Below are positions 18,042 through 27,635 of a DNA stretch of 38,871 nucleotides, piece after piece; positions within the stretch are counted from its first letter, which is position 1; the number at the start of each line of letters is the position of its first letter. Position numbers and translations under genes: made by a program. The notes under the pieces were generated by a model. It did not search any database and was not told the DNA's origin. It saw only the letters and a program-made list of their open reading frames with translations. Source of the stretch: an uncultured Prevotellaceae bacterium (lineage in GTDB: Bacteria; Bacteroidota; Bacteroidia; Bacteroidales; Bacteroidaceae); contig CAMHIM010000007.1 of assembly GCA_946185225.1 (NCBI GenBank), positions 1-38,871 of the forward strand. Reading direction: 5' to 3'.

Positions 18042-20471
18042 TTATTTCACAGGAATCACATAGAACTTACGTCCTTTCTTGAAGTCAACCATCCACTGGT
18101 CGGCTATAATATGATCGTCAAGTGCTTTAATCTTTAATGTGTGTCTGCCCTTCGACAAATTGACGGGAGTCTCCTTCAAGGCCTGTCCACGCAGCACACT
18201 CACCTTCCAGAAGTCAGAACGATATTTCTCCTTCAACGAAATGATGACGGGCGTCTGGTCGTCAATCTGTACTGAGTAGCGCAGGTCGCCCTTGTCGTTA
18301 GGCTGCGTAGGAATCATAGCAGTATAGAGCGTAGCATCACCCTCCTTCTCTGCCGTAAAATCGAATGACAGTTCCCCACTCTTTGGTATGGAGACAGCAT
18401 TCATCGAGTGACCAAGCATTTGAATAGGCTGACAGCCGTCAGATGCCTGACTGTAACGATATGCATTCATTGCCACAAAATCGTTTCCTGCAGGAGTGCT
18501 CTCCTTCAATACCGGAGCCTTCAAGGTAAGGTCTTCCGGCAAATACGGCAACGTCGGAGGATTGAACACGGGCAATTCACGCGGCATCATGTTCATGATA
18601 CCCGTCCACTTACCATTGCCCAAGGCATTATACTTGCGTGTCAACTCCTGAATTTCACGATAGGCACGGATGCTCGTTGCCGCCGTACTCTTCATATAAT
18701 CCTCACGACCCTCCATCGCCTTGTCGGTCTGTCCCTGATACTTCGAACGGGCTTTCTGGGCATACAGCATCTTGGCTGCCATGGCTTCTGCAGCCTTGAC
18801 AGGATACTGGATGTGGGCAAAGTAGGCATCACGCAGTTCCGGGCGCACCTTCTCGGCACAGAGGTCAACCCACTTGCTTACCTCGGCATATCGGATAAGA
18901 TAACGGTCCATCTCGTTGCCGAACTCGCTTTCGGAGAATTCGGTATCTATTACATGCGACCGGCCTCGCGGATAAGCCTTGCGGTCAGACAGTTCCACCT
19001 GTGTCCACCCCATAAACTCAGGTTTGCGGACTGCGCAAAGATAATAGAACTGCTTCATGGCCGGGAAGAGAGCCTTGCCCACCTCATTGCCAAACTGCGT
19101 ACAGAGCCAGTTTGCCAGATGCTTGTCGATGGTCTGTGGCTGGATGCTGTTGATGTCCCACGCCATATCGAGGAAGAACTCCAGGTCGTAAGCTGCCACC
19201 TTCGGGTCGTGTACATTGACAATCCACAGCTTGCGACAGTTATGGTCGTAGGCGGCCTTCATCTCCGAATATACCAATCCTGGCTGCGTCGTCGTCAGCC
19301 ACATGTAGTCGTGCGGGCGTCCCCAGTAGCTGAGGTGATAATATACACCGCCGCCACCGCTGCGCTTCTGCTGTTCGGCATCCGACAGTCGGGTCATGTA
19401 TCCATAATTGTCATCACACCACATCAACGTCACGTCGTCCGGCACACGAAGACCACTCTCAAGAATCTCCAGTACCTCCTTGTAGGGGATGAACACCTGC
19501 GGCACCTTCTCCACATTCCTGTCGTAATATTTACGGATGAGTTCGCGCTGGTCGTCGATGACCTGCTGCAGTCCATTCAGTTTCTCCTGCTTGGTGCGCA
19601 CGCCCTCCATGGAGCCGTCATGGATGCCGCGCATACCGATAGTAAAGAATTCCTCAGAACCTTTCACCTGCTGCAGACGCTCTATCCAGTACTGCTGCAC
19701 CTGCTCACGGTTGGTGATGTAATTATAGGCTCCACGCTTGGCGTGGTCCCACTCTGCCACATTGTTACGCAACAGGGGTTCACAATGAGAGGTACCGATG
19801 AGGATGCCGCACGAGTCGGCCATCTCCTTATTGCCGGGAACGGTGAAGAACCCCGGTGTCCCCGTGTGCATGCCAGGCCAGATGGTATTGGCCCGCAGAC
19901 GCAGCATCAGCTGGAAGATAGCCTTGTAAGTCTTGGGACCCATCTGTCCGAAGACTCCGTTGTCCTCATAGTGTTTCCATGCCCAGTTGCGCAGACTCCA
20001 GTCCTCATCATTGATAAAGATGCCACGATAGGCCACGGAAGGGGTATGCTCATACACGAACGTCTCAGGCAAACTGAGACGGGCACGCTTCTCTGGTACG
20101 ACATCACCCCACCACACCCAGGGCGAGACGCCAGCCATACGCGAAAGCTCCAGCAAACCGTAGGCTGTACCACGGGCGTTATGCCCCTCAACGAGTATAT
20201 GTCCGTCTTTCACACTCAGCCGGAATCCGTCGTCAGACCCTTTACCCTGCAGGATGCGGATGGTGCCCTTTTTGGATGCTATCGGCTTCATGCCTGTGAC
20301 CTGTTCCATGTCGTCGCTCCACATCTGCAGGGCAATCTTCACCACCGGGTCGGTCTTACCCGCCATCTGATAGCTCACAGGGGTTGTGCCGTCAAACCAG
20401 ACCACATCGGCAGCAGTGGCACATTGGAGACATCCGAAAAACAGAAGGATGCAATAGATACTATTCTTCAT
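18042..20471 (-). CDS. Glycoside hydrolase family 115 (alpha-glucuronidase-like)
   Basis: 809 aa, signal peptide; GH115-like VAYRGIFINDEDWSLRNWAWKHYEDNGVFGQMGPKTYKAIFQLMLRLRANTIWPGMH, WCDDNYGYMTRLSDAEQQKRSGGGGVYYHLSYWGRPHDY. Confidence 0.92.
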   Translation of the reverse strand: MKNSIYCILLFFGCLQCATAADVVWFDGTTPVSYQMAGKTDPVVKIALQMWSDDMEQVTGMKPIASKKGTIRILQGKGSDDGFRLSVKDGHILVEGHNARGTAYGLLELSRMAGVSPWVWWGDVVPEKRARLSLPETFVYEHTPSVAYRGIFINDEDWSLRNWAWKHYEDNGVFGQMGPKTYKAIFQLMLRLRANTIWPGMHTGTPGFFTVPGNKEMADSCGILIGTSHCEPLLRNNVAEWDHAKRGAYNYITNREQVQQYWIERLQQVKGSEEFFTIGMRGIHDGSMEGVRTKQEKLNGLQQVIDDQRELIRKYYDRNVEKVPQVFIPYKEVLEILESGLRVPDDVTLMWCDDNYGYMTRLSDAEQQKRSGGGGVYYHLSYWGRPHDYMWLTTTQPGLVYSEMKAAYDHNCRKLWIVNVHDPKVAAYDLEFFLDMAWDINSIQPQTIDKHLANWLCTQFGNEVGKALFPAMKQFYYLCAVRKPEFMGWTQVELSDRKAYPRGRSHVIDTEFSESEFGNEMDRYLIRYAEVSKWVDLCAEKVRPELRDAYFAHIQYPVKAAEAMAAKMLYAQKARSKYQGQTDKAMEGREDYMKSTAATSIRAYREIQELTRKYNALGNGKWTGIMNMMPRELPVFNPPTLPYLPEDLTLKAPVLKESTPAGNDFVAMNAYRYSQASDGCQPIQMLGHSMNAVSIPKSGELSFDFTAEKEGDATLYTAMIPTQPNDKGDLRYSVQIDDQTPVIISLKEKYRSDFWKVSVLRGQALKETPVNLSKGRHTLKIKALDDHIIADQWMVDFKKGRKFYVIPVK

Positions 20472-20499
20472 CGTTTTAGTTGATTAGCAGTTCTGGGTG

Positions 20500-20507
20500 C
20501 AAAGATA
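20500..20507 (-). promoter_or_regulatory. Putative -7 box (TATCTTTG) for the GH115 operon
   Basis: Minus-strand TATCTTTG 28 nt upstream of the GH115 start; no clear -33 TTTG. Confidence 0.45.
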
Positions 20508-20514
20508 CGAAGAA

Positions 20515-20544
20515 GCCGTGTGGTAGCGTACACTACCACACGGC
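20515..20544. terminator. Strong intergenic hairpin terminator between SusD and the GH115 operon
   Basis: Perfect 12-bp stem GCCGTGTGGTAG-cgtaca-CTACCACACGGC; starts 23 nt after the SusD stop; T-run on the plus side, TTCTT on the minus side. Confidence 0.7.
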
Positions 20545-20566
20545 AATTTTTGATATTTCTACTTTG

Positions 20567-22402
20567 CTATTTGAAAGGAAGATACCACGTCTCCGGTTCC
20601 TCCGTCAAACTCTGCGGCTTCTTGTAGGCCAGTTTCTCCAGCAGCCATTTGCTACCGAAACGGTTCTCGCCATATGGGTTCTCATCGTTCTTATGACGTG
20701 CCAGGCGCATCAGGTCGAACCAGCGGCAGCCCTCAAAGGCAAACTCCAGCGCATACTCATCGCAGAGAATGTCTTCCACGGCATTGATGGTGTCCTGAGG
20801 AGTAGCACCAACCACCAGACCAGCGGCTTCAAGTTCCTTGAACTTCAGACCGACGATGGTATCCAGCTGATAAGGCGACAGGCCCGGGCTGTAGACGGCG
20901 CCTGTGTAGTCGTGGGTCATACCGGCACCATGCATGTGGACACCGACACAGTTCTCTGGTTCGGAGAACTTGGCGATGTTAGCCTCCGACAGTAGTGGGT
21001 AGGTAGTCTGCAGGGCAGCCTTACTGGCATCGCTGATGTACTGTGGTCCACCTTCCTCCGTACTCTTAATCAGGTACTTGTTGATGCCGTCCTTCAGAAT
21101 AGCGAAAGCCACATCATACATACCCAGACGGTTAAGAGCCTCGGCCAAATGGAGCCACACAGTCGTCGTACGATAGAGGATGACACGTGCGTAACGGTTC
21201 TTCGTAATCCAAGTCGTAGTCTTCGCAGTCTCATCGTCTTCCTCCTGACGGCTGACGGCATTGTAGCGGGTGTCACCAATACCCGTATAACTGACAATAG
21301 TATTCGTCGGGTCGCTCTCCGTTGACTTGTAGTAGTAAGCCTGACTCTCTGACAGGTTTATAAGAGACTCGCTCGGCACTATCTGTATCTCATCCACATA
21401 ACTGGAAGAATTCGAGTAGTAGTCATAACCGTAGGCCAGAGGTATCTTCGTCGTAATACCAGAACGGTTGTTGGGGGCCATCGGGATATAGGTGATATAA
21501 TCCGACAAACCGGTAAAGATGTTCTGCCAGGATGTAGAGTTTACATAGCTGAACACATTGAAGTCACTGGGAAGAAGCATGGACTTGTCTCTGTTACGGA
21601 TGTCAAGTATACTATAGGACTGCAGGAAGGCCGAGTGAGGCGTCTGCGACAGTTCCGTCAGGTAGTTGATGTAGTGACGGGCTGCCTTGTCATACTGGCC
21701 TGTCTCCAGATACATCTCACCCAAGATAACCTCTGCTGGGATAAACAGTGCAGAAGGGATGATGGACGACGGTGCCACATTACCGAAGTTCGGCGTCACA
21801 TAGCCCATGTACTCACCCTTATTGTTGTACTGGCAGTACTGCTCCAGGTCGGGGGCCAGCCTGTCGGTAATCTCCTTCATATTCAACTTCGGGAAATTAC
21901 CGTCATTAATCTGGGAAATCTGTGTCAGCGGCTGCGTATAGAAGGGAACCTTTCCGTAGACACGGGCCAGCTGCATATAAGTCCATGCGCGGATAGCCTT
22001 TACGGCCACATACTCCGGCATCACCACATAAGAAGCACCGGTGCGCAGCGTGGTGTCACGATGAGCGATGTAGTAGTTACAATTATTGATGATGCGGTAG
22101 TAGACATAAGCCGAATCATACTTGTTCGACTCAAACGCTGCGAAGGAAGCCAGTTCCTTCAGGTTCTTGTCCGTATACTCCGTGACATCCACGAGATCGC
22201 CTCTCAGCTCACCCTGGAACATATACTGGTCGGCCAGCTGCTGCATGCCCTGAAGAATACCCAAGGCATAATAGATGGAGTCAGTCTTCGCATTCATCTC
22301 CGGGTCAAACAACTGACGTTCGCTGTCGCTGTCGAGCATGTCAGAACAGGAAGTGGTACCCAGCGTGACGACCCCTATCAGGAATAATATAATCTTTTTC
22401 AT
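20567..22402 (-). CDS. SusD/RagB-family outer-membrane lipoprotein
   Basis: 611 aa; lipobox LGTTSC; SusD features (AIRAWTYMQLARVYGKVPFYTQPLT, DEYALEFAFEGCRWFDLMRLARHK). Confidence 0.93.
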   Translation of the reverse strand: MKKIILFLIGVVTLGTTSCSDMLDSDSERQLFDPEMNAKTDSIYYALGILQGMQQLADQYMFQGELRGDLVDVTEYTDKNLKELASFAAFESNKYDSAYVYYRIINNCNYYIAHRDTTLRTGASYVVMPEYVAVKAIRAWTYMQLARVYGKVPFYTQPLTQISQINDGNFPKLNMKEITDRLAPDLEQYCQYNNKGEYMGYVTPNFGNVAPSSIIPSALFIPAEVILGEMYLETGQYDKAARHYINYLTELSQTPHSAFLQSYSILDIRNRDKSMLLPSDFNVFSYVNSTSWQNIFTGLSDYITYIPMAPNNRSGITTKIPLAYGYDYYSNSSSYVDEIQIVPSESLINLSESQAYYYKSTESDPTNTIVSYTGIGDTRYNAVSRQEEDDETAKTTTWITKNRYARVILYRTTTVWLHLAEALNRLGMYDVAFAILKDGINKYLIKSTEEGGPQYISDASKAALQTTYPLLSEANIAKFSEPENCVGVHMHGAGMTHDYTGAVYSPGLSPYQLDTIVGLKFKELEAAGLVVGATPQDTINAVEDILCDEYALEFAFEGCRWFDLMRLARHKNDENPYGENRFGSKWLLEKLAYKKPQSLTEEPETWYLPFK

Positions 22403-22414
22403 ATTGTTGTCGAT

Positions 22415-25400
22415 TTAGAGATTGATTTTAAGTCCTGCAACAAACGAGCGTCCCTGTGCCAGGCAACCCGTGTCAATGCCCTGTCCCAGAACACTGTTGG
22501 ACACCGAGAACTCCGGGTCACAACCCTTATAGCGGGTAAAAGTAAGCAGGTTCTGAGCCTCAGCCCAGATAGTGAGTCCTTGTAGCCAAGTCCAGCTGCC
22601 CGGAACGGGCACGCGGTAGGTGATGTTCACCGTCTTCAGACGCAGGTAGCTGCCGTCCTCTATCCAGCGGTCACTGAATCGGTTGTTGCCCATCGGGTCT
22701 CCAAAGACAGCCCGCGGAAGTTCTGCTACCTGGCCTTCATAACGCCAGCGTCCAACCTCTGCCACCTGCTGGTTATAGAAGGTGGAACCGGAGTTCAGCA
22801 CAGCACGCTGGTAGTTATACACGTCATTACCCAGCGAATAGTTGAAGCCAATGTTCAGTGTCAGGTTCTTCCACCCCAGCGTAGCAAAGATGTTTCCGTA
22901 AACGTCCGGATTAGGGTCACCGATAATAATTTTGTCCTTCTCATCGATTATCCCGTCTTCATACAGGTCCAAGAAGTGCACGTCACCAGCTCCGAAATAG
23001 TTCTTCTGCAGGGCATCATCCTCCATATAAAGGTATCCCTCCGGATTCTCTTGTGTAGAGATTCCCACTTTTGCATCGTCATCGGAAGCAAACACCCCGG
23101 CAGTCTTATAGCCGTAGAACACACCCACAGGCTGTCCTACCTGCGTCAGGATGTTGTTGTCTCCATAGACAGAGGCATAGGGATTGAAGCCTTCCGGCAG
23201 TTTCGTCACCTTATTCTTATAGTGTCCTACGGAGAGTCCCATCTCCAGGTTCCAGTCCTTCGAGACAATAGGTTTGGCTGTTACAGCCACCTCGAAGCCC
23301 TGGTTCTCCAGTTCACCGCCGTTGCTCCAATAGGCAGTAATACCGCCGATGGGGTTTTCAAAAGTGCGCTGTGTCAGCAGGTTGTTGGTCTTGTGGTAGA
23401 AGTAGTCGAAGGACACCCCAAGACGATTGTCCAGCATGTAAGTCTGAACACCGGCATTGAACTTGTGTGTCAACTCCCACTGAATCTTGTCGTTACCGAT
23501 GTTTGTCAGCTGGATACCCATGGCACGGTCATAGTACTTCACCGACGTGAAGCTCGTACGTGCGGCATAGTTCGAGATATTGTCATTACCGCTCATGTCG
23601 TAGCCGACGTTCAGCCGCAGGTAGTTGATGCCTCGCTGTTTCGGGAACCACTTTTCGTTGGTCATCACCCATCCCAGCTGCACACTGGGGAAGAGTGCCC
23701 ACTTCACGCCGAAGAGTCCCAGTCCGTCAGCGTTCTCGCCAAAGCGGCTGTTGGCCTCTGCCGTCAACGAAACCGTAGCAAAGTATCGGTTCTGGTAGTT
23801 GTAGTCCACGTTGCCGAACCACTGGATGCTCTTCCACACGTCGTTCACACCAGTTACACCAGGGAAGCCTGCCGTAGTGAGCTCGGGGTTCTTGTCGTTG
23901 CCCTTCGCGCTATACTCAGACTTCAGGTCACTATTATCGAACGAGAAGTAGTTATAGCGAGCACCGGCAAAGACGTTGAATGCATGATCAGCAAACTGTT
24001 TCTTCCAGTTCAGCTGCAGTTTTCCGACGATATTCTGTTCCTTGGCAAACATAGAAGCCACCAAAGACGTCGTCGTACCCATCTCCTCCACGACAAAGGG
24101 AGGCACCCCTTCGTATGGACGGTAGTAGCGCTGGGAGTTACGGTTCAGCGTATAGCTCACGTCAGCCAGCAGTGACAGAGCCGGTGAGAACTCATAGACA
24201 GGCTGTACATGAACATTGAAAAAGGTATTCTCCATCTTGTTCTTGTTGTCGCCCTCGCCATTGGTAAGGATGGACAGCGGGTTAGCCAGTGACTGACTTG
24301 TGTAGGTCAGTCCGCGGTTGTTGTCTGTCTTGATAAGTCCTCCACGGGGATACTCACTGGCAGCCAGGATGTTGTCGTACTCACTCTTCAGGTTGGTGAA
24401 GCGTCCGATGACGGAGTTGTATTCATAAGGAGCCAGCAGAGGCGACTTCAACAGGGCAAGGGCCGTCGGCGAAGTAACGGTGTAACGGTCGAAGTCGGCC
24501 GGCATACCATCGTCGTAGACTCTGTTGTTGGTACGGGCAATGGCGATGTCGAAGCGTGTCTTCAGGTTCCACAGTATCTTGATGTCCGTGTTGAAGCGTA
24601 CGTTCATACGGTTGAAGTTACTTTCCTTCAGCGTATTCTTTGAGTCAACATAGCCCACTGACAAGTTATACATGCCGATGTCGTCACCGCCCTGCACGTT
24701 GATGCTGTAGTTCTGGGTCAGTGCCGTACGATAGACCTCGTCCTTCCAATCCGTATCGTTATGGTACGGATAGTAATAATAGTTTCCTTCTTTCTGGTCG
24801 TTCAGGAAGTAGAAACCCGTGTAGTCGTTGATGTCAGGCACGGTACCCAGCAACTCCGACGCATACGTCCTGTACTGGCGTGCATTCATCACCGTCGGCA
24901 ACTGAGGCATCAGCTGAACACCGGCCGATATGTTTGCATCAATACGTGTTGCCATGGAGTGCCCGCGTTTAGTATCGATGAGCACGACACCGTTGGCGCC
25001 CCTGGCACCATAGAGTGCCGTAGCGTTCTTCAGCACCGTCACCTTCTCAATGTCGTCAGGAGCAATGTTAGCCAGCAGGTTGTTAAACTCACCCGTGTGC
25101 AAGGTGCCGCGATTGCGCTGCATGTCCTGCTCCACACCGTCGATGACAATCAGGGGCTGTGCATCACAGGTAATACTGTTCAGTCCACGGATAAACATAG
25201 ATGCTCCAACACTTTGCATGCCTGAGTGCAGGATGCTGCGCACGTCTGCTCCCAGTTTGTTGGCAATCTCGTTATCCACGGTCACGCCGAAGCGGTCAAT
25301 CTGTGCAGTGCGGCGGGCAGTATAGTCGGTACCCGTTCCGTACATCTGCAGGAACTTGTCCGGGAGCATCTTGACAGTCACGGTCTGCGTGCTGTCACCG

Positions 25401-25783
25401 GCATTGATAGCTACCTGCTGAGACAGGTATCCCACGGAGTAGGCATAGAGTGACGTGACGAACTTCGGCAGACGGATGGTGAACGTACCGTCCTCGTCAG
25501 ACATTGTCGTATAACGGTCATGTCCCATGGCACGAACCTGTACACCCGCCAAAGGAGCGCCTGTTGACTGGTCGGTCACCATGCCCTTCAGTTCGAAGGT
25601 CGGATAGTTTACCTGTTTCACCTTCGAGCGGTCGGGTTTCTTGAACGTCGTCTCCACCTCGTCGTCCTCCACGTCATCGCTCTGTGCAAAGACAGCAGAA
25701 GACCATCCGAAAGCAAGCGTGCAGACGGCTACTTTCAACATGCCGTTCTGCATCCAGTTGAATATATTATGCTTCATGTTCAT
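22415..25783 (-). CDS. SusC/RagA-family TonB-dependent receptor
   Basis: 1122 aa; carboxypeptidase-regulatory-like N-domain, plug motif (FIRGLNSITCDAQPLIVIDGVEQD; VLKNATALYGARGANGVVLIDTKRG), C-terminal barrel. Confidence 0.95.
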   Translation of the reverse strand: MNMKHNIFNWMQNGMLKVAVCTLAFGWSSAVFAQSDDVEDDEVETTFKKPDRSKVKQVNYPTFELKGMVTDQSTGAPLAGVQVRAMGHDRYTTMSDEDGTFTIRLPKFVTSLYAYSVGYLSQQVAINAGDSTQTVTVKMLPDKFLQMYGTGTDYTARRTAQIDRFGVTVDNEIANKLGADVRSILHSGMQSVGASMFIRGLNSITCDAQPLIVIDGVEQDMQRNRGTLHTGEFNNLLANIAPDDIEKVTVLKNATALYGARGANGVVLIDTKRGHSMATRIDANISAGVQLMPQLPTVMNARQYRTYASELLGTVPDINDYTGFYFLNDQKEGNYYYYPYHNDTDWKDEVYRTALTQNYSINVQGGDDIGMYNLSVGYVDSKNTLKESNFNRMNVRFNTDIKILWNLKTRFDIAIARTNNRVYDDGMPADFDRYTVTSPTALALLKSPLLAPYEYNSVIGRFTNLKSEYDNILAASEYPRGGLIKTDNNRGLTYTSQSLANPLSILTNGEGDNKNKMENTFFNVHVQPVYEFSPALSLLADVSYTLNRNSQRYYRPYEGVPPFVVEEMGTTTSLVASMFAKEQNIVGKLQLNWKKQFADHAFNVFAGARYNYFSFDNSDLKSEYSAKGNDKNPELTTAGFPGVTGVNDVWKSIQWFGNVDYNYQNRYFATVSLTAEANSRFGENADGLGLFGVKWALFPSVQLGWVMTNEKWFPKQRGINYLRLNVGYDMSGNDNISNYAARTSFTSVKYYDRAMGIQLTNIGNDKIQWELTHKFNAGVQTYMLDNRLGVSFDYFYHKTNNLLTQRTFENPIGGITAYWSNGGELENQGFEVAVTAKPIVSKDWNLEMGLSVGHYKNKVTKLPEGFNPYASVYGDNNILTQVGQPVGVFYGYKTAGVFASDDDAKVGISTQENPEGYLYMEDDALQKNYFGAGDVHFLDLYEDGIIDEKDKIIIGDPNPDVYGNIFATLGWKNLTLNIGFNYSLGNDVYNYQRAVLNSGSTFYNQQVAEVGRWRYEGQVAELPRAVFGDPMGNNRFSDRWIEDGSYLRLKTVNITYRVPVPGSWTWLQGLTIWAEAQNLLTFTRYKGCDPEFSVSNSVLGQGIDTGCLAQGRSFVAGLKINL

Positions 25784-27588
25784 TCCTTATTAGATTCTTC
25801 AAATTCCACAAGTTCCTTTGGCTTCAGGATAATGGCAGCAATACGCAGGTCACCCGTCAGAGCCTTCATCTGGTCATCTTTCATCACATTGATGGTAGAG
25901 GTAATCTTCAGGTTAGGATAGATGGGGGTCGTCTCTCTGCTGTTCAGTCTGTCCAGTCCTGCATAACAGCAGGGGAAGGTAAACTGCCCTATCTTGACGG
26001 TATCCAGTTTCTCCGGATTGTTGGAGAACGAGCGGAGGAACAGACGAGTGGACGTTCTGTCCCTCAGGTTGAACTTCGTCATATATTCCTGGACATTTTC
26101 CTCGCGGTCGTCTATAAACTGCTGTTCTGCCAGAGCTCCGTTCTTGTTGCAGTAGCTCAGGGTAAAAATGATACGACTGGGCCTGGCCTCATACTCCGGG
26201 TTGTTTGCCCACTGGTCAACGGGCGGTGCGAAGACGCAGTAGATGTCGTAGGTCGTGCTCTGCACGCGAGGCAGGAAGATGTCGAGTTCTGCCAGTCCGC
26301 CTCCGGCATTGACATACAGGTAGGAGTAGTCCTCCTGGTAGGGGTCTTCAGAGGTCACGCGGATGGTCTTTGCAGAACCGCCGGCGACACGTGCCCGGTT
26401 GCCACTGGCCGAGATAGAGAGTTCCGGTGCGAAAGTCTCCCAGGACTTCACGGCCATACTGTCAACGATGATGGCCTGTCCGTTACTCATGGGGAGTGTT
26501 TCTACCGTCTTTTCCAACATCTCCGTCGGGTTCGACAGCTTTGTACGTGTCGTAGTGTATAGCGTATCCGTACCGAACGTCGAGGGTTCTCCCGTCATCC
26601 ACTGGTTGTAGGGGTTCTTGTTGCTGTAAATCATGTAGCGCGTCAGGTAGTAGTTCGTCAGCGAGTCCTGCCAGTAGGCATTGTCTACGCTTCTCTCCAC
26701 ATTCTTGGAGGACACCTTTACAGTACCGTCGTTCAGCGTCTCATATCCCTGGGCAACGGTTTTCGGAAGATAGTTGTAGTAGGACTTGATGCGGTTGTAG
26801 AAGTCCGTCCACGCCTTCTCCGTCGGCATGAGGAAGGTATAGGTACTGTCCTCCACCTGGATTTTCGCATTCAGCGTGCTCCACAGTTCGTTGTTCGTAT
26901 CCATGACTGAGTCGACGTATGTCTGCAGTCCGTCCACAATAGGTCCGACCACCGACTTCGACTCATTCAGTGTGACGGTCTCCTTCCGCTTATAGAACTC
27001 GTGCAGACGGTCAATATCCTTACCCTCGGTCATCACGTCGTCGGTAATGAACTCATAGAGGTTCGGGTAATAGACGGCAGGGCTTTCAATGATGTGCATC
27101 AGACCGTTGTTACTGGGAAGGTTGATGCCGCCTTGCTCCAAGCCAAGTCCGTTGAAGGTGTAGTCCGAAGAACCTTCGAAGTCGTAGCTTTTCTCGTTGA
27201 GCATGAGCACACGTTCCTTCACCGTTCCTATTGCAGGGTGGTTGAACCGTGCGATGTGGTTCTGTACGAACTGCTTCAGCAGGGCCTTGTCCGTCAGACC
27301 GTCATAGTCCGACAGGTCGAACGATCCGTTCTTCGGAGCCCACACCGTGTAGTTCTGCGATTCCCCCAGTGCCTTGTCGAAGCCGGCACGTAGCACCAGT
27401 TCCTTGAAGTCCGAAAGTTCCTCATTGTCCTGGATGTTCTCCCACAAGGTCTTGTCGGCCATCTCAGCCAGGTCCGACGAGAAGACGTCTTTCGGAACTT
27501 CGTTATAGTCATCGAAATCGGTACACGACGCGGCGGTCAGCATGCCTGCCGCCATCGTCATCATACCTATAAATATATGCTTGTTCAT
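25780..27588 (-). CDS. Fasciclin (FAS1)-domain lipoprotein
   Basis: 602 aa; lipobox AASC; FAS1-like YTVWAPKNGSFDLSDYDGLTDKALLKQFVQNHIARFNHPA; stop overlaps the SusC start by 4 nt. Confidence 0.85.
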   Translation of the reverse strand: MNKHIFIGMMTMAAGMLTAASCTDFDDYNEVPKDVFSSDLAEMADKTLWENIQDNEELSDFKELVLRAGFDKALGESQNYTVWAPKNGSFDLSDYDGLTDKALLKQFVQNHIARFNHPAIGTVKERVLMLNEKSYDFEGSSDYTFNGLGLEQGGINLPSNNGLMHIIESPAVYYPNLYEFITDDVMTEGKDIDRLHEFYKRKETVTLNESKSVVGPIVDGLQTYVDSVMDTNNELWSTLNAKIQVEDSTYTFLMPTEKAWTDFYNRIKSYYNYLPKTVAQGYETLNDGTVKVSSKNVERSVDNAYWQDSLTNYYLTRYMIYSNKNPYNQWMTGEPSTFGTDTLYTTTRTKLSNPTEMLEKTVETLPMSNGQAIIVDSMAVKSWETFAPELSISASGNRARVAGGSAKTIRVTSEDPYQEDYSYLYVNAGGGLAELDIFLPRVQSTTYDIYCVFAPPVDQWANNPEYEARPSRIIFTLSYCNKNGALAEQQFIDDREENVQEYMTKFNLRDRTSTRLFLRSFSNNPEKLDTVKIGQFTFPCCYAGLDRLNSRETTPIYPNLKITSTINVMKDDQMKALTGDLRIAAIILKPKELVEFEESNKE

Positions 27589-27598
27589 AGAATCTTTA

Positions 27599-27633
27599 TT
27601 AACTCTTAACTTTTAACTATAAACTCTTAACTC
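27599..27633. repeat. Heptanucleotide tandem repeat, ~5 units, intergenic
   Basis: TTAACTC TTAACTT TTAACTA TAAACTC TTAACTC. Confidence 0.8.
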
Positions 27634-27635
27634 TC

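Noticed and set aside
18408-20483. 691-aa plus-strand ORF antisense to GH115
   Set aside because: Fully overlaps a well-supported GH115 gene; composition (His/Leu/Val/Arg-rich) is typical of antisense shadow ORFs from biased codon usage; no family motifs.
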